64,000 bases of DNA from Fallopia convolvulus (Eukaryota > Streptophyta > Magnoliopsida > Caryophyllales > Polygonaceae). This document shows positions 1 through 11,154 of the stretch, piece by piece. Where the stretch lies: assembly GCA_964016875.1 (NCBI GenBank), contig OZ024724.1, forward strand, positions 27,565,962 to 27,629,961, given 5' to 3'. How positions within the stretch are numbered: position 1 is the stretch's first letter; every line of letters starts with the position of its first letter. The translations under genes were made by a program, and so were the position numbers. The notes beneath the pieces were generated by a model that saw only the letters and a program-made list of their open reading frames with translations, did not search any database and had not been told where the DNA came from.

Positions 1-132
1 TCTCTCCTTTAAAACCCCTCTTTGCCATTTTTAGGCCCTTTACTCCATCTTACATCCCTGTCCTTCGTCTTCCCCAAATCCTTTTCACTCTCTTTTCAAG
101 AAACCTCCAAAGCCTCCCAAATTCTTACAAAA

Positions 133-2202
133 ATGGCCCCTCAACACACATTCGCACAAATCAAAGAGTGGGTACTTGCCAATCCTCGCACTCTCTTCAT
201 CACTCAACTGAACGAGATCGAGCAAGAACAAGACCCAACCATGAAGGATGTCCTCATTCAAGGGCTATACAATCAAGTAAGCCCCTTCTTGCCCCCTCCT
301 CCTCCTCAGGTCGACGAAACTGTCTCCTGGACCTCTTTCTCCTCCGAATCTCTTCCTCTTCCACCTCCAACCACCAACACCTCCTCCGGAGTTGTCATCG
401 TTGACAACTTCGGAGATGCTCGCCCCTCCATCAATGAAAAACCCCATAAATCCAAACATCGCCACTCATCCAAACATCGCCACTCATCAAAAGATCCCTC
501 AAAATCCAAAAAATCCAAACACTCCCATGACCCCTCCAAATCCAAAAAGCGTAAACACTCTGAGGCCTCTGAATTCTCGGAGCCCAGAAAGAAGGCTTTC
601 TTCCGATTTGAGGACTACCTGAACTGCTCCAAGGAGAGTTCTTGTGCTCCCAAACCTCCCTACCCTTTTCCTTCCGACGATGGGAACTCCGAACCCCAGA
701 GTCTACTTCCCTCTTCCTCCTCCATCCCTCCTCTTCAAATCGAGGGACCTCCTCCGCCACCTCCTCCAGTTCCCGCCACGATGGGAACTCCAACATCCCA
801 ACCTCCTTCACTTCCTCTCGTTCCCATCATTACGGGATCTCCAACTCCACCTTCACCTCACAAAACGCCTCCTCCTTCCACTCAACTCAGAACCCCTATT
901 CCTTCTTCTCCTCTCCCCTCTTCCATCACGTCTCCCACCACCACCAAACTCCCCTCTCCCTCACCATCCAAAAGTACCGTCGCCCTCTCCTCAGACGACG
1001 ACGATCTTCCTCTTTCTGTGGTCATCGGCAAAATGACCAAGGGCCCTCCTCCGATCATCTTGGGAACTTTGGAGGAGGAAGCCCAGCTCAAGGCCATCGA
1101 GGAAGAACTCAACAGGGGTCCCTCTGAGCACACAGTCTCCCAAGGGACAAAGTCCCCAGAAAAGGTTGCCCCTCAAGAGCCCACAGAGACAAGGGACCTC
1201 GCACCAGCTGGAGGTGCTGAGGCAACAACAAGTCATCCTGGAGATGACGCGGAGGGCTCCGGTTCGAGCTCCTCCGAGGAAGAAGGGACCTCCCATGATG
1301 AGGTCGAAGAAGAAGAAGAAGCTCCAGCTACAAAGGAGCCAGCACGTATCCCTACACCTGGACACCAAATGGTGGTGTCCGCGAGTTCCCCACCACCAAG
1401 GGACCGCGTGCTTATGATCGAAGCGGCTGCACCCCCTCAGCAGAAAGGACCTCGCACGGTCTCTAGGGGGAACAAATCCAAAAGCAAGTCAAGGAAGGGG
1501 AAGGGGACCACCAAGTATCATGTCAATGAGCGCCGAAAGCTTCTCCCTCACCTCATTGTTTCCAAAGAGGTGCTAACTGAAAATGGTCTGGATGAAATAT
1601 GGGAACTGATCAAGGCCCAGGGCTGGGAGAGACTCTGCCAAGAAACTGTGAGAGTAGATCCCTCACAAGTGCGTCAATTCTACAACAACTTCACTATCAC
1701 CAACGACGGCACTCAGGGAACTCTCTCCCACGAAGGCGACGAGTTCATTTTTACAACGTCTACGATCCGCCTTCAACTCGAGGTCCCTGGTCAAGGGCTT
1801 AGCGAGGTGCCCAGCAAGCTCTGGGGCGACTTCAACAGCGCCGAGGTGTACAACACAATTTTTGAGGGTCGGGTTCCCTCTAAGGTCCTCTCGACGCATC
1901 ATCTGTCCTTGGTCGCCAAGCTCGCTCACCAATTCATCATCAACGTGGTGATCCCACGCCAAGAAAAGCGCCTGGTCGTCAACATCCCCGATGCCATCAT
2001 CCTCTACCACTTCCTCCTCAAGAAGCCCATAAATCTTCCCCGAATTATCCTTGGGCACATGGAAAAGTGCATGGCCTCCAAGTCCCACTCCCTTCCCTAC
2101 TCCGGGCTGATCAAGAAGCTCCTACAAAAAGAGGGTCTCTACGAAAAGCTTACACAAGTCCTTACGCGCCTTTGTGACGCCTTGTTCCCTCAGAGCCCAT
2201 GA
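133..2202 (+). CDS. Env-like ORF of a SIRE-type copia element
   Basis: Open frame of 690 residues from ATG 133 (context AAAATGG). The frame is open further upstream but has no earlier ATG. Residues about 55-110 are Pro/Ser rich. A Lys/Ser/His stretch near 105-150 holds repeated SKHRHSS-like units. Residues 170-470 are a low-complexity Pro/Ser/Thr and acidic region. The folded part is the last 200 residues (YHVNERRKLLPHLIVSKE to the end), which resembles the putative plant transposon protein domain found in env-like ORFs of SIRE and Athila elements. I see no clear signal peptide or transmembrane segment, so an envelope function is not supported. The frame is intact over 2 kb, suggesting a recent insertion. 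The TGA/PPT/LTR context fixes its place at the 3' end of the element. Confidence 0.7.
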   Translation: MAPQHTFAQIKEWVLANPRTLFITQLNEIEQEQDPTMKDVLIQGLYNQVSPFLPPPPPQVDETVSWTSFSSESLPLPPPTTNTSSGVVIVDNFGDARPSINEKPHKSKHRHSSKHRHSSKDPSKSKKSKHSHDPSKSKKRKHSEASEFSEPRKKAFFRFEDYLNCSKESSCAPKPPYPFPSDDGNSEPQSLLPSSSSIPPLQIEGPPPPPPPVPATMGTPTSQPPSLPLVPIITGSPTPPSPHKTPPPSTQLRTPIPSSPLPSSITSPTTTKLPSPSPSKSTVALSSDDDDLPLSVVIGKMTKGPPPIILGTLEEEAQLKAIEEELNRGPSEHTVSQGTKSPEKVAPQEPTETRDLAPAGGAEATTSHPGDDAEGSGSSSSEEEGTSHDEVEEEEEAPATKEPARIPTPGHQMVVSASSPPPRDRVLMIEAAAPPQQKGPRTVSRGNKSKSKSRKGKGTTKYHVNERRKLLPHLIVSKEVLTENGLDEIWELIKAQGWERLCQETVRVDPSQVRQFYNNFTITNDGTQGTLSHEGDEFIFTTSTIRLQLEVPGQGLSEVPSKLWGDFNSAEVYNTIFEGRVPSKVLSTHHLSLVAKLAHQFIINVVIPRQEKRLVVNIPDAIILYHFLLKKPINLPRIILGHMEKCMASKSHSLPYSGLIKKLLQKEGLYEKLTQVLTRLCDALFPQSP

Positions 2203-2592
2203 TCTCTCCCTTCTTGTTCCCTTAATCCAAAAATGACCACAAATTGTACTTGGGTTCCCATTGTACATATTCTCTTAAGTAATGAAATGGTCTTTATTTT
2301 GATTGCGTGTTCCATTCTTTCCTCATATTGCTTTGCTTAATTTTCGATGATGTCAAAAGGGGGAAAGATAAAAAATGTGAGATGAGTTAAAAGTTTAAGT
2401 TATCACAGACCACGCATAAGCTAAGGGGGAACAATTGCATAAAAAGCCTAATAGGAACTATGTGTCTCACCAGAAGTGGCTCCCTAAATCTAAATGTCTC
2501 ACTAAGAGTGACTTCCCAAAATCATACTTAGGAACTCATCAGCATATCATTCATTGAAATACTTGCATTTTTGTGATCGGTTTGTCATCATC

Positions 2593-2606
2593 AAAAAGGG
2601 GGAAAT
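2593..2606 (+). other. Polypurine tract of the SIRE-type element
   Basis: AAAAAGGGGGAAAT immediately precedes the LTR start TGTTGGG at 2607. A second purine tract with the same flavour (AAAAGGGGGAAAGATAAAAAA) lies near 2355 and could be an upstream auxiliary tract. Confidence 0.75.
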
Positions 2607-2777
2607 TGTTGGGACGTTGTTGGGACCTCTGGTTCTAAGCAACGGATCAACGATTCACTTCTCTTTAAGTTTTGATAATGACAAATACCATAGGGAACTA
2701 ATGTGGTTTGTTCAAGTATTTCTAAGGAACACAGGTACAGCCAAGAACTCCTATGAATGACAAAGCCACTACTGGCC

Positions 2778-2930
2778 ACAATGAAGAGTTTCCATCAAGG
2801 GAACTCTGAAGAGGAAAGTTCCCATGAAGTGGGAACTCCCAGAAACAAACAAGAAAACACAAGCTTACAACAATGAAGAGTTTCCATCAAGGGAACTCTG
2901 AAGAAGTCAGTTCCCATGAAATGGGAACTC
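2778..2930 (+). repeat. Duplicated 61-bp U3 unit with GTTCCC/GGGAAC palindromes
   Basis: Copies at 2778-2838 and 2870-2930 differ at few positions (92-bp period). Each holds GGGAACTC, then AGTTCCCATGAA, then TGGGAACTC, so the second half folds as an inverted repeat. Duplicated U3 units are often enhancers; that role is inferred. Confidence 0.8.
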
Positions 2931-3157
2931 ACATGTGAAGACAACGACCGTTCAGCGCAGATCGCGGGATTCTGTCTCAGACAGCCAGAGGGAACAGTCT
3001 GAGGATCAGACTGTCACGCTTCATCCAACGGTCCGATTGATTCAAGAAGTTGACCTAGTTCAAACCAAAGTCACATGTGAAGAAAGTACAACTTGGGCAT
3101 CAAGCAAAGGGCATTTTGGACACAAACGAAAGATGCGACTGCCCAAGACAAATGGAC

Positions 3158-3164
3158 TATAAAG
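3158..3164 (+). promoter_or_regulatory. TATA box of the SIRE-type LTR
   Basis: TATAAAG lies 551 bp into the LTR, followed about 30 bp later by a plausible transcription start region. Assigned by sequence and position only. Confidence 0.5.
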
Positions 3165-3663
3165 CCAAATGAATAGTACTCGGTCTGAGTACTTCTCCCA
3201 GAACTTAAAAACACCCACATCAGAGAAAAGAAAGAAAAGGAAGAGAAGTCCCCGCCGGCGAGTGTGTGATCTCGACGACGGTGAAGCTGAAGTTCCCTGG
3301 AGCAAGGGAACTGAGAAGTCAGCGTAAGGTTTGAGTTACTTGTGTTTTGCTGTTGTGAGCTTAGGAACTCAGTTGAGAGGATTTACTAGTGTTGCTAGAG
3401 TTAGGAAGAACTTGTAGGAACAGAGAAGTGTAAATCCGGCTGTGTAACTAAGGAACAAAGCAATCAATATAAGTAAGTCATTCAAAATCCTCCAAGCGGA
3501 GGTAGAGGTTTACCCATACAACTAGTTGGTTGTAGTGGGGTTCCTCTATAAAGGAACTGTGCCTTTCACTGTTTTTATTACTTGCGATTATTTACTTCCG
3601 CTGCCTTGGGAACAGCTTAATTGCCAGTTCCCAAGCTCACTGCTAACCGATTACGATCCAACA

Positions 3664-4529
3664 GACTTTAACCTCAAATCAACCCAAATCATTCTATCAT
3701 GCACTTAAATTTCAAATTCAACCATCAAACATCCCTAATCGAAGTTCTAAATGGATCTAAGCATGCATAAACAACATTATAGCTCAATTTCACAAATCAT
3801 GCAAATCCACCATTGATGCTCAAGCTCAAGCTCTCAATCAAACATGGCATTACTCAATCTATGCAATGAAAGCACAAAATTTTCAAAGAAATAAGTAGAG
3901 ATCGAGTAACACATACCGGATTCGAAGAGTATTGAACTTTTAAACAAATAAGCACTTAGAACTCAAATCTCCTCAATCTAGATCTAGATGGGGGATGAAG
4001 GACTATATTGAACTCGAAATTTCTACTCGGATTCGGGTTAGGGAGGGCTTTTTGTGGTTGGATCGGGATGAAGAAAGGAAGATGTGGATCGAGTATGGAA
4101 GGGGGAGGGGGCGGCCGACTTTGAGAATTTTTGAGGGAGAGGGGTTGTATTTTGGGAATGGTGGTTGATATGAAGATGATAGGTAGGTGGGGGATGGTAT
4201 TTAATGGGGGAAATGGACAAATGAGGTCAAGGGCAAAATTGGCATTCCAACTAGTCAATTCGGATCGGACCGACTTCATGGACCGACGTCCCTGTGTCGA
4301 GCCCGACTTACCTGGGCTCGATGTGGGAGTATTCGGGTCACCAATTTTACTCCATCCTCTTGCAACTTCTTTCCCATATTTCCATTTAAATATTTCACCT
4401 CAAATCCTACACAACTTTGAAGAATGCACGACACCATAAATCCACAAAACACTAGATAGAGATTGGTTAGAGAAAAGCTAGGCTAAACTAAGAAAAACCA
4501 AACTAAAATTACGAAAAGAAAGCTACTAA
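3664..4529 (-). other. 3' non-coding tail of the gag-only gypsy element
   Basis: No ORF of interest. Between 3960 and 4330 it shares a style with the 5' LTR (GGCCGA near a purine tract, GACCGAC, TCGAGCCCGACTT), so part of it may be a diverged 3' LTR. I could not align it confidently with 7714-9136. Confidence 0.35.
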
Positions 4530-4547
4530 CTCGGGTTGCCTCCCGAG
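4530..4547 (-). other. Hairpin motif after the gag-protease ORF
   Basis: Minus strand reads CTCGGGAGGCAACCCGAG: a perfect 6-bp stem with a 6-nt AGGCAA loop, preceded by GAGCGCTT. I recall GCTT..GGGAGGCAACCC motifs as recurrent downstream of gag in plant gypsy elements. The function is unknown to me. Confidence 0.6.
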
Positions 4548-4591
4548 AAGCGCTCGTTTAGAGTCACTAGCTTGACTTCCTAACCTCAACC

Positions 4592-7561
4592 TTATGGCGG
4601 GTGAAACACGGTGAATTGCTCGCCATTGTTATGCCCATTCCCATTGCCTTCATACCCATAAAACCACCAACGATGGTCTATATAGGCATGGCTCTCCGAT
4701 CTCGGGCCTCTCTCATCATAATCTTCCAACGGATGAGATTTCTCCTCCTTACTTGCTCCATCATGTTTTTCTTTTCCTACACCAAGGTTATCCAAAGAAT
4801 TCCTAGGAGATTCTACCAATTCATCTTTCAAATCACTAAGGCAAATGTAGGAGTCTCCTAAGTCATCGTTCAAATCACTTAAACAAATGTAGGAATCAAA
4901 AGCTTGGGAAGAATTGTGATCATCACCAATATTAAAAGGATATAAACAAGGATACTCTTCATTTCTTCTTGTGCTACCATTGATCCTTGACTCATCTTGA
5001 TCCTTAAATTGCTCCAACAACTCCCTTACTTGTATTTGTTCATTGAACCCTTCATCACTCCTTAACACAACGACCTCTCTAGCAAATTCCACTTCTTCAC
5101 TTTCTCTCTTGGCACTCTCTTCAAGTTTGAGGATGGCCAAGGCGTCCGGCTCATTCAAAGCTTTGTTGAAGTGAAAATCGACCTTTTCTTCCCCAATCTC
5201 AAAGGAAACCTTGCCGTTCTTGACATGAAACCTTGCCCCCGCCATAGCTAAGAATGGTCTTCCTAAGATTATTGGGACCAAGGGGTCCTCGTGCATGTCC
5301 AAGATCACGAAATCATCGGGGACAAAGTACTTTCCAACTCGCACCGGAACGTCATCCAATATTCCCTTAGCCTTGATGATGGAACCGTCGGCCATAGTTA
5401 GGGACATATCGGTCGGCTCCATTTCACCCAAATTTGCTCTTCTCCAAATGCTAGCGGGCATCACCGAAACACTTGCCCCAAGGTCACATAAGGCTTGGAA
5501 GTTTTGAGACCCCACACCAATAGTTATAGCAAAGCGATCGGGATCTCCAAGCTTTTGTGGTAACTCCAACGTCTTGACCTCATCTTGCATTTCAACTATG
5601 GATCTCTTCTTGCTCAAAATCTCCTTTAAAAACTTGGCATAAGATGGCATCTCGCTCAATGCATCGGTGAACGGGATAGAGATGTTCAAGCCTTGCAAAA
5701 GTTTGAGAAACCTCTTGAATTTGTTCTCAACTACATCTTTCGGCTTCTTCGAGGGATATGGAAGAATTGTTGCACCTTGAATCTTGCTTGGATCAACCTC
5801 CTTGGACTTCCCTACTTCACTTGCAACATTTCTTGGTTGGACCGACTTAGGCACCATGTCGGGCCCGATGTTGTGAATCTCGGTCCGAGGCAAAGGAGTT
5901 GGATCGAGGTTTGGGTACGTCGGGCCCGAGTTGCTCTCAAACTCGGTCCGTGGTGAAGGGGTCGATCTTCTTGCTGGGTCGACTTCGGGGGACATCGGAC
6001 CCGACTTGCTAGGTAAGTTGGTCCGACTCTCTTCATTCTTCTTAGGCACGTGGGGCTCGGGTAGGTTTCGGCCACTTCTCAATCCAATTGCACGGACTTC
6101 ATTTTGATTGTTTTGAGCTCGAGGGTTCTCCTCGGGTTGGCCCGGAAGTCTCCCATTCTCTCTCGGGGCTTGAGTTGCGATTTGGGCAAATTGATTGTCG
6201 ACTTGCCTCCTCCATGCACCAAACTCATTGAATTGGGTCCTCATCTCCTTGAACCCGTCTCTCATCTCTTGAGCGAATGATTGTAACTCATTGAATCCCG
6301 GTGGCCTATATGGTGGTGGTGGCGCCCTTGGCTCGTTTTGGTTGAAGTTGTTGTTGTAGCCTTGAGTTTGACCGTTGTTCCACCGGCCATTACCACCATT
6401 GTTGAAATTGCCTCTTCCACCGAAATTTCCTCGAACATAGTTTGCCTCCTCAATTCGCTCGGCCAAGCGCACTTGGCTCTCATTCGGACAAACTTGTGTA
6501 GCATGTGCAAAGGATCCACACTCCTCACAAGCTCTAGCATTTTGCTTGTAGTAGTGGACTTGCCTCTTAAGCTTGCTCACTTCACCTTCAAGGAATTGGA
6601 GCTTCACATCCCTATCAATGTCTTCTCCCTTTGGATCATATAACTTCCTTGCACCTTCACCTTGAACTTTCACCTCTTTGCTAGCTTGACTCACCCCATA
6701 CATGGCCTCATAATCGGATAGCTTGTCAAGTAGCTCCCAAGCTTGATCCGGTGTCACGTCTATGAACCCACAATCGGTGTGGAGGTTGATCTTGTCCTTC
6801 GTTACCGGATTGATGCCTTGGAAAAAGATGTCTTGAAGCACATATGGTTGTTGGCCATGAGTAGGACATTGGCGCAACATCTCCTTGAAACGGTCCCATG
6901 CTTCGAAGAGAGGCTCATTCGGACCTTGTTGAAAGCTTGCAATCTTCCTTCTTAGCTCGGTTGTCTTTGAGGGAGGGAAGAACTTCATCAAGAAAGCATC
7001 ATAGAGTGTCTTTCAAGTTGTGAATGACCTAGGAGCTTGGCTCTCGAGCCAATGTGTGGACTTGCCCCCAAGTGACCATTTGAACGCCTTTAGAAGCACA
7101 TACTCCAATGTCTCCTCGTTCGTAGAGATCGTCTCACACATGTCCACAAAGCGTTTGACGTGCTCTATAGGACACTCATGTGGACGGCCCTCGAATTGAT
7201 CACGCTTGATGAGGGTAATGAATTGCGTCTTGATCTCAAAATTCTTGGCAACCTCGGGAAGCACAATAGCCGGCTCGGGTACCCTCAACTCCGGATGCAT
7301 GTATTGGCGTGCATTCCGGGGTAGAGCATTGAGTTGAGCATCGGCTCTCATCCGTTGCTCCCGTTCTCTTCTTGCCACCTCCTCTTGATTGTGCTTCTCA
7401 AGTTGCAATCTAGCCATTTCGGCCCTAAGTTGAGCCAACTCCTCATCAACATGGAGAGCTTGATTCGCCATCCTTTTCCTTCTTCGGGCTTCCTTGAGAA
7501 TACTTTCCGGATCACTCACAAACTCAAGCTCAAGTGTTCCTCGGGAGGAACGAGCTAGCAT
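4592..7561 (-). pseudogene. Gag-protease polyprotein of a gypsy element, one in-frame stop
   Basis: The frame runs from ATG 7561 to the stop at 4592, about 990 codons, broken only by TGA near 7013-7015 where family members usually have Trp (context SFTT*KTLYDAF). Order: a charged coiled N-terminus; a gag core (FEGRPHECPIEHVKRFVDMC, then FFQGINPVTKDKINLHTDCG); a zinc-knuckle-like C-x2-C...H..C (ACEECGSFAHATQVC); an Asn/Gly-rich linker; a Pro-rich spacer with repeated GP motifs; then a retropepsin-like domain with LCDLGASVSVMP and a later IILGRPFLA flap/C-terminal motif. DLGAS replaces the usual D[ST]GA. Downstream there is an acidic region with two tandem SYICLSDL motifs, then a stop, and no reverse transcriptase. 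Substrate would be the element's own Gag. The near-intact frame implies recent activity in trans. Confidence 0.8.
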
Positions 7562-7689
7562 ACACCTACGAAACAAAGACACAAACCAAAACAAATCAAA
7601 AACAAACAAAGGGTTTGGGTTATTCCCTCACCCAAATTACTACCAAAACACAAGAAACTCACCAAATTGGCACTCAATGCACTTAGACT

Positions 7690-7707
7690 TCCCCGGCAAC
7701 GGCGCCA
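7690..7707 (-). other. Primer binding site complementary to tRNA-Asp
   Basis: Minus strand TGGCGCCGTTGCCGGGGA, the classic 18-nt primer site of Athila/Tat gypsy elements, six bases after the LTR end (..GCGATCA). Confidence 0.9.
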
Positions 7708-7713
7708 ATCTTT

Positions 7714-9136
7714 TGATCGCCTCGAGATTGCGAGGGTCTAGAGATACAATTTATAACCCGACCCCGTTGTAGCACGTGGTGGGTGTCGAACACTCGGGAA
7801 GTCTACTCGATCAATGTGCCTAGATACTAGAAAGCTAGAAAGGAGGGTTTAAAACAAAGGAAAACAAAGAAAAAAGTCGGGACCGATACTGAGGTCACGT
7901 CGGGCCCGAGGTTGGCGACAAGAGGAAGTCGGGACCGACACTGGGTAAGTCGGGCCCGAGGTAGCTGGGGTTGTCGAACTTTCAAGGATTAAAAGTAGAT
8001 CTTGGGCTTTTGGGTTCCTTCCCTAGTAGATCAAGGCTTTTCCACCCCAATTCAAGCAATGAGTGATGATCGGACTAGGATCAAGTGCTTTCGCCCTCGT
8101 TCCAACCACTTCTACACCTCGATCATTGGGGAAATCCCCTTCGAAGCAAGGTCTTGAGATTGACACATGTTCACTTTCTCTACTTTGCCAATCTCAAGCC
8201 TTGATTCCCAACTTTCGCAAGGAATTGTAGCTCTATGTAGAGTGGGTTCCTTAGATCAAACACTCAAGGCTATGGAATTGGGGTTTCTAGCCCAAATCAA
8301 GATAGGGTTTCCCCCCCTAACCCAAGATCAAGGAGATCTACTCCATGTGACAAGCAAAGAAAGCAAACAAATCAAAAGGGAAAGCAATCATCATAATCAA
8401 TCTCAAAACAAAGCAAAGTTTCATTCAAATCAAAGGCAATCCACAAATTCCAATCAAGGGTTTTCAAATCCACAAGAACAAAGCAAATCAAAGAAAATCT
8501 ACCAACAAAACCTATCAAGTCTTCCTCTCTTGGCCGATTCTCTCTCTCTTCCTCCTCCTCTCCTTCCTCCTTGCTCTCCAAGTATCCTCTTGATTCCTTT
8601 TCCAAGTGTGGGAACCCTTTTCCCCCTTTTGTGTGTATGAGAGGGAACCCCAAATTAGAAGACAAGAGGGCCTTTTATAGATTAGATGAGGGGCAAAAGT
8701 GGAAGTCCACAAATTCATGCCTTGGAGCCCAAGTAGTCCGGTGACCGACTCGGACCGACACGGAGGACCTCGGGCCCGAGGTACTGTGCATCTCGGTCCG
8801 AGGTTGAAATCTCCCAAGTCGGGCCCGGCGTGGTTGCAACTCAGTCCGGACCTCGTTCCACCTTCTTCTTGTTGTTTCCTCTTGTTCTTCTTCATGGCTT
8901 GCTCCTCCTTTTCCCGCTTTAGCTCGGCCTTTGCTCCATGTCTCGACCCTCCTTCAAATAGATCCTTGATTCACGCCAATTTACCTGCAAAACACATAAA
9001 ATGCGCGTAGTCTCCGAATCTCATAGAAATACGGGAACTAAGCTAAAAAGGAACAAAACACACAAGAAAACGGGAAAAAGAAACATATTTACAAAAGAAA
9101 TCACATATGAAAACACCACCAAATAAAGAGACATCA
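7714..9136 (-). repeat. 5' LTR of the gag-only gypsy element (about 1,423 bp)
   Basis: On the minus strand it begins TGATGTC (9136) and ends GCGATCA (7714), giving TGAT...ATCA termini, next to the primer site. A TATA-like CTATAAAAGG lies at about 8672-8681 on the minus strand. Repeated TCGGGCCCGA and TCGGTCCGA words also occur in the gag spacer. The outer boundary coincides with the start of the R1 repeat. Confidence 0.7.
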
Positions 9137-9870
9137 CCTTTGTTTATCCATTGTTTGTTCATTGATATAACCTTATTTGTTCATTATTATACCCTTATTT
9201 GTGAATTGAAATAAACTTATGTTTATGTGTCAATGCCACCAACTGGTACATTTAGGACTATTAATAACATCAACTTGTACATTAAGGACTATTAATACCA
9301 TCAAATTAATGTTATTAATGAACAAATATGCATATATCAATGAACAAATTGAGGTTACTATTGAACAAATATGCATCTAGCAATGAACAATTATATGAAA
9401 AAGGCAATGAACAAATATGTATAGACCAATGACCAAATTGATGTTACTAACAAACAAATATGCACAAACCGATTGACAAATACGCCAAAACCAATGAACA
9501 AATATGAATATAACAATGAACAAATATGCATAAACTAATGAACAAATTGATGTTACAAATGAACAAATAGGCACAAACCGATGAACAAATATGCCAAAAC
9601 CAATGATCAATTTTGAATATAACAATGAACAAATCCACAATGTTAATGACCAAATCCACATTGTTGATGAACAAATCCACAATATTGATGAACAAATCTG
9701 GGCCGTTTTTTTCAAAAATACTCGAATAATTCGCCAAAAATTCGTCTGTGCCGTATTTTTCCCCTTTTAAGTGAAATGATCAGTGTCTTTGATTTTTCTT
9801 TATCCAATGGCGCTTGTTCTTTCTTATTTCGCACATGGGCGTCCATTCGCACCTGAACCGATATAAAACT
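9137..9870. repeat. AT-rich dispersed repeat R1, copy 1
   Basis: It holds loosely repeated AATGAACAAATATGCAT-type units and ends with a non-repetitive stretch (GAATAATTCGCCAAAAAT, CCCCTTTTAAGTGAAA, TTGTTCTTTCTT, CCATTC-CACCTGA). The same order recurs at 22498-23935. No coding potential. Family unknown; I see no terminal inverted repeats. Confidence 0.6.
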
Positions 9871-11032
9871 CATAATTTAATCCCATGATTTTATTTAATA
9901 ATTTTCTCATGTCTATTATAATGTATTTCTTGATATAAAAACACATGCAAATTATTGAACATATCTTTTAAGTCTTCAACTTAATCATATAAAATTATTT
10001 TATGATAAGAATATCTTATCCATATTATTTCCAAGTTTATAATAACATTAAAAGGCATGCAAGACTATTTTCTTTTTACTAAAGTCTTGTTTTATTAAAT
10101 CTCCCTTATTTTGGACTATTTCTTTTATAATAGAAGAAAAATATTTCCAATCTAATATTATTTTTTTTAAATCCGTATTTCATGTTAAGAAATTATTTTT
10201 ATGATTCTTAAAACGTAATGGAATTTATTTAAACTTACTAAAAAAATTATCTTTAGATATTCTGTAAATCATGTTAGTTTCATCCCCTTTTAATCAATAA
10301 GGAAAGTAATAAAATAAAAATCTAGTTTTCCTAAAAACTTAAATCTTATGCTGATTTTAAAAGATGCTAATAATAATATCTACTTATTAAAATAAAAAGG
10401 CTTTAAAACAAATTAATATAAAAGAAAATAAACCTTTCTTCTACAGGTTTGTGCGTATGTTGAAACAGAAGAGAAGACCAAAGAGGGGCAAAGGGCGACA
10501 ACCAGCAGGGCGGGGCTCCGGTTGTGGCATGTTGGTCCGGCGACCCTCCAGTGGTGGCGCGCGGCTCAGGTGGGGCGGCCGAAGGTGGTCCGGTGGTGGC
10601 CCAGGTGAAGAACTAGGGTTTTTAATGGAGTTTTTAGAAAAATTCAGTAAATAGACAATGGCTTCTTAGGCTGATTTTTGATTGAAAAGAGGGCTAAATC
10701 ACTTAGAGAAAGAGAAGGGAAGAGAGGTGTGATTGAAACAATGGAAATTGGACCCTTCAAATAGGGAAACTTGATCCCTCCATGGATCCACCACTTTTGA
10801 ATTTGACCATGGATGGAAGGGGAGCTTCATGTGGATTGGATGGGATTGTGCTATTTGAAGGATGACTAAGGATGATGTAGTTTTGGTGGTCAAATGAAGC
10901 TACCATGGCAATTGGGAGGAAGAAGAAGGCATGGATTGATTGTACGTCAATCAAACTGTCAACTCTGATGTTTCAATTTGGAAGAAGAGAGAAAAGAGAG
11001 TTTAAAATTAAAAGCATTCCTTTATGGGTAGT
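9871..11032. other. No gene recognised; AT-rich DNA with a GC-rich island
   Basis: 9871-10440 is AT-rich with nothing recognisable. About 10450-10610 is a sharply GC-rich patch with GGTGG/CCGG runs after a pyrimidine tract and AG. 10700-10990 is purine-rich. Short ORFs here show no family features. Confidence 0.4.
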
Positions 11033-11150
11033 CAAGTTACAATAGCCTAGCGGATATGAGTGTGTGTGATTATGGGAAGGGTGTAAGAGGTCTCGGGGTC
11101 GAGTCCTGCCTCTTGACCCTTTTTATTTGCCTCTCGTTAATTTTTGTTAG
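11033..11150 (+). mobile_element. Probable tRNA-derived SINE
   Basis: TAGCCTAGCGG (11043-11053) fits a pol III A box, and GGGTCGAGTCC (11096-11106) fits a B box, with tRNA-like spacing. The flanking sequence does not fold as a complete tRNA, and a T-rich tail follows. The ends are approximate. Confidence 0.55.
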
Positions 11151-11154
11151 CCTT

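Larger units (their letters stand above)
1..3663 (+). mobile_element. 3' end of a Ty1/copia SIRE (Maximus)-type retrotransposon
   Basis: The block runs env-like ORF, untranslated stretch, polypurine tract and 3' LTR. This is the 3' order of SIRE-lineage copia elements, which carry an extra ORF after pol. The junction AAAAAGGGGGAAATTG followed by TGTTGG is typical of that lineage. Gag-pol and the 5' LTR lie upstream of the window. The right boundary (3663, ...CCAACA) is inferred from the TG...CA rule because the partner LTR is not visible. The insertion probably cut the neighbouring minus-strand gypsy element, whose 3' end is missing here. Confidence 0.75.
2607..3663 (+). repeat. 3' LTR of the SIRE-type element (about 1,057 bp)
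   Basis: It starts TGTTGG directly after the polypurine tract and ends CCAACA at 3663, giving short inverted termini. A TATA box (TATAAAG, 3158-3164) sits mid-LTR, about where U3 meets R. U3 holds a 61-bp direct duplication and many GGGAAC/GTTCCC words. The 3' end is inferred without the partner LTR. Confidence 0.7.
3664..9136 (-). mobile_element. Ty3/gypsy gag-protease-only (non-autonomous) LTR retrotransposon
   Basis: On the minus strand the order is LTR (9136-7714), tRNA-Asp primer site, gag-protease ORF, a hairpin motif, then a non-coding tail. No reverse transcriptase, RNase H or integrase is present between the protease and the end of the block. This resembles the gag-only (TR-GAG-like) derivatives of Athila/Tat gypsy elements. 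The 3' LTR is not recognisable; the element appears cut at 3663 by the SIRE-type insertion, and the missing part may lie left of the window. Confidence 0.7.

Noticed and set aside
9360..9690. AATGAACAAATATG repeats as a regulated array or centromeric satellite
   Set aside because: Irregular spacing and heavy divergence; best seen as part of the R1 repeat.
10451..10654. GC-rich 67-codon ORF as a gene
   Set aside because: Low-complexity Gly/Arg composition, no homology features, and isolated in AT-rich DNA.
11043..11106. Functional tRNA gene
   Set aside because: A and B boxes are present but no acceptor stem or anticodon arm can be folded; SINE is more likely.
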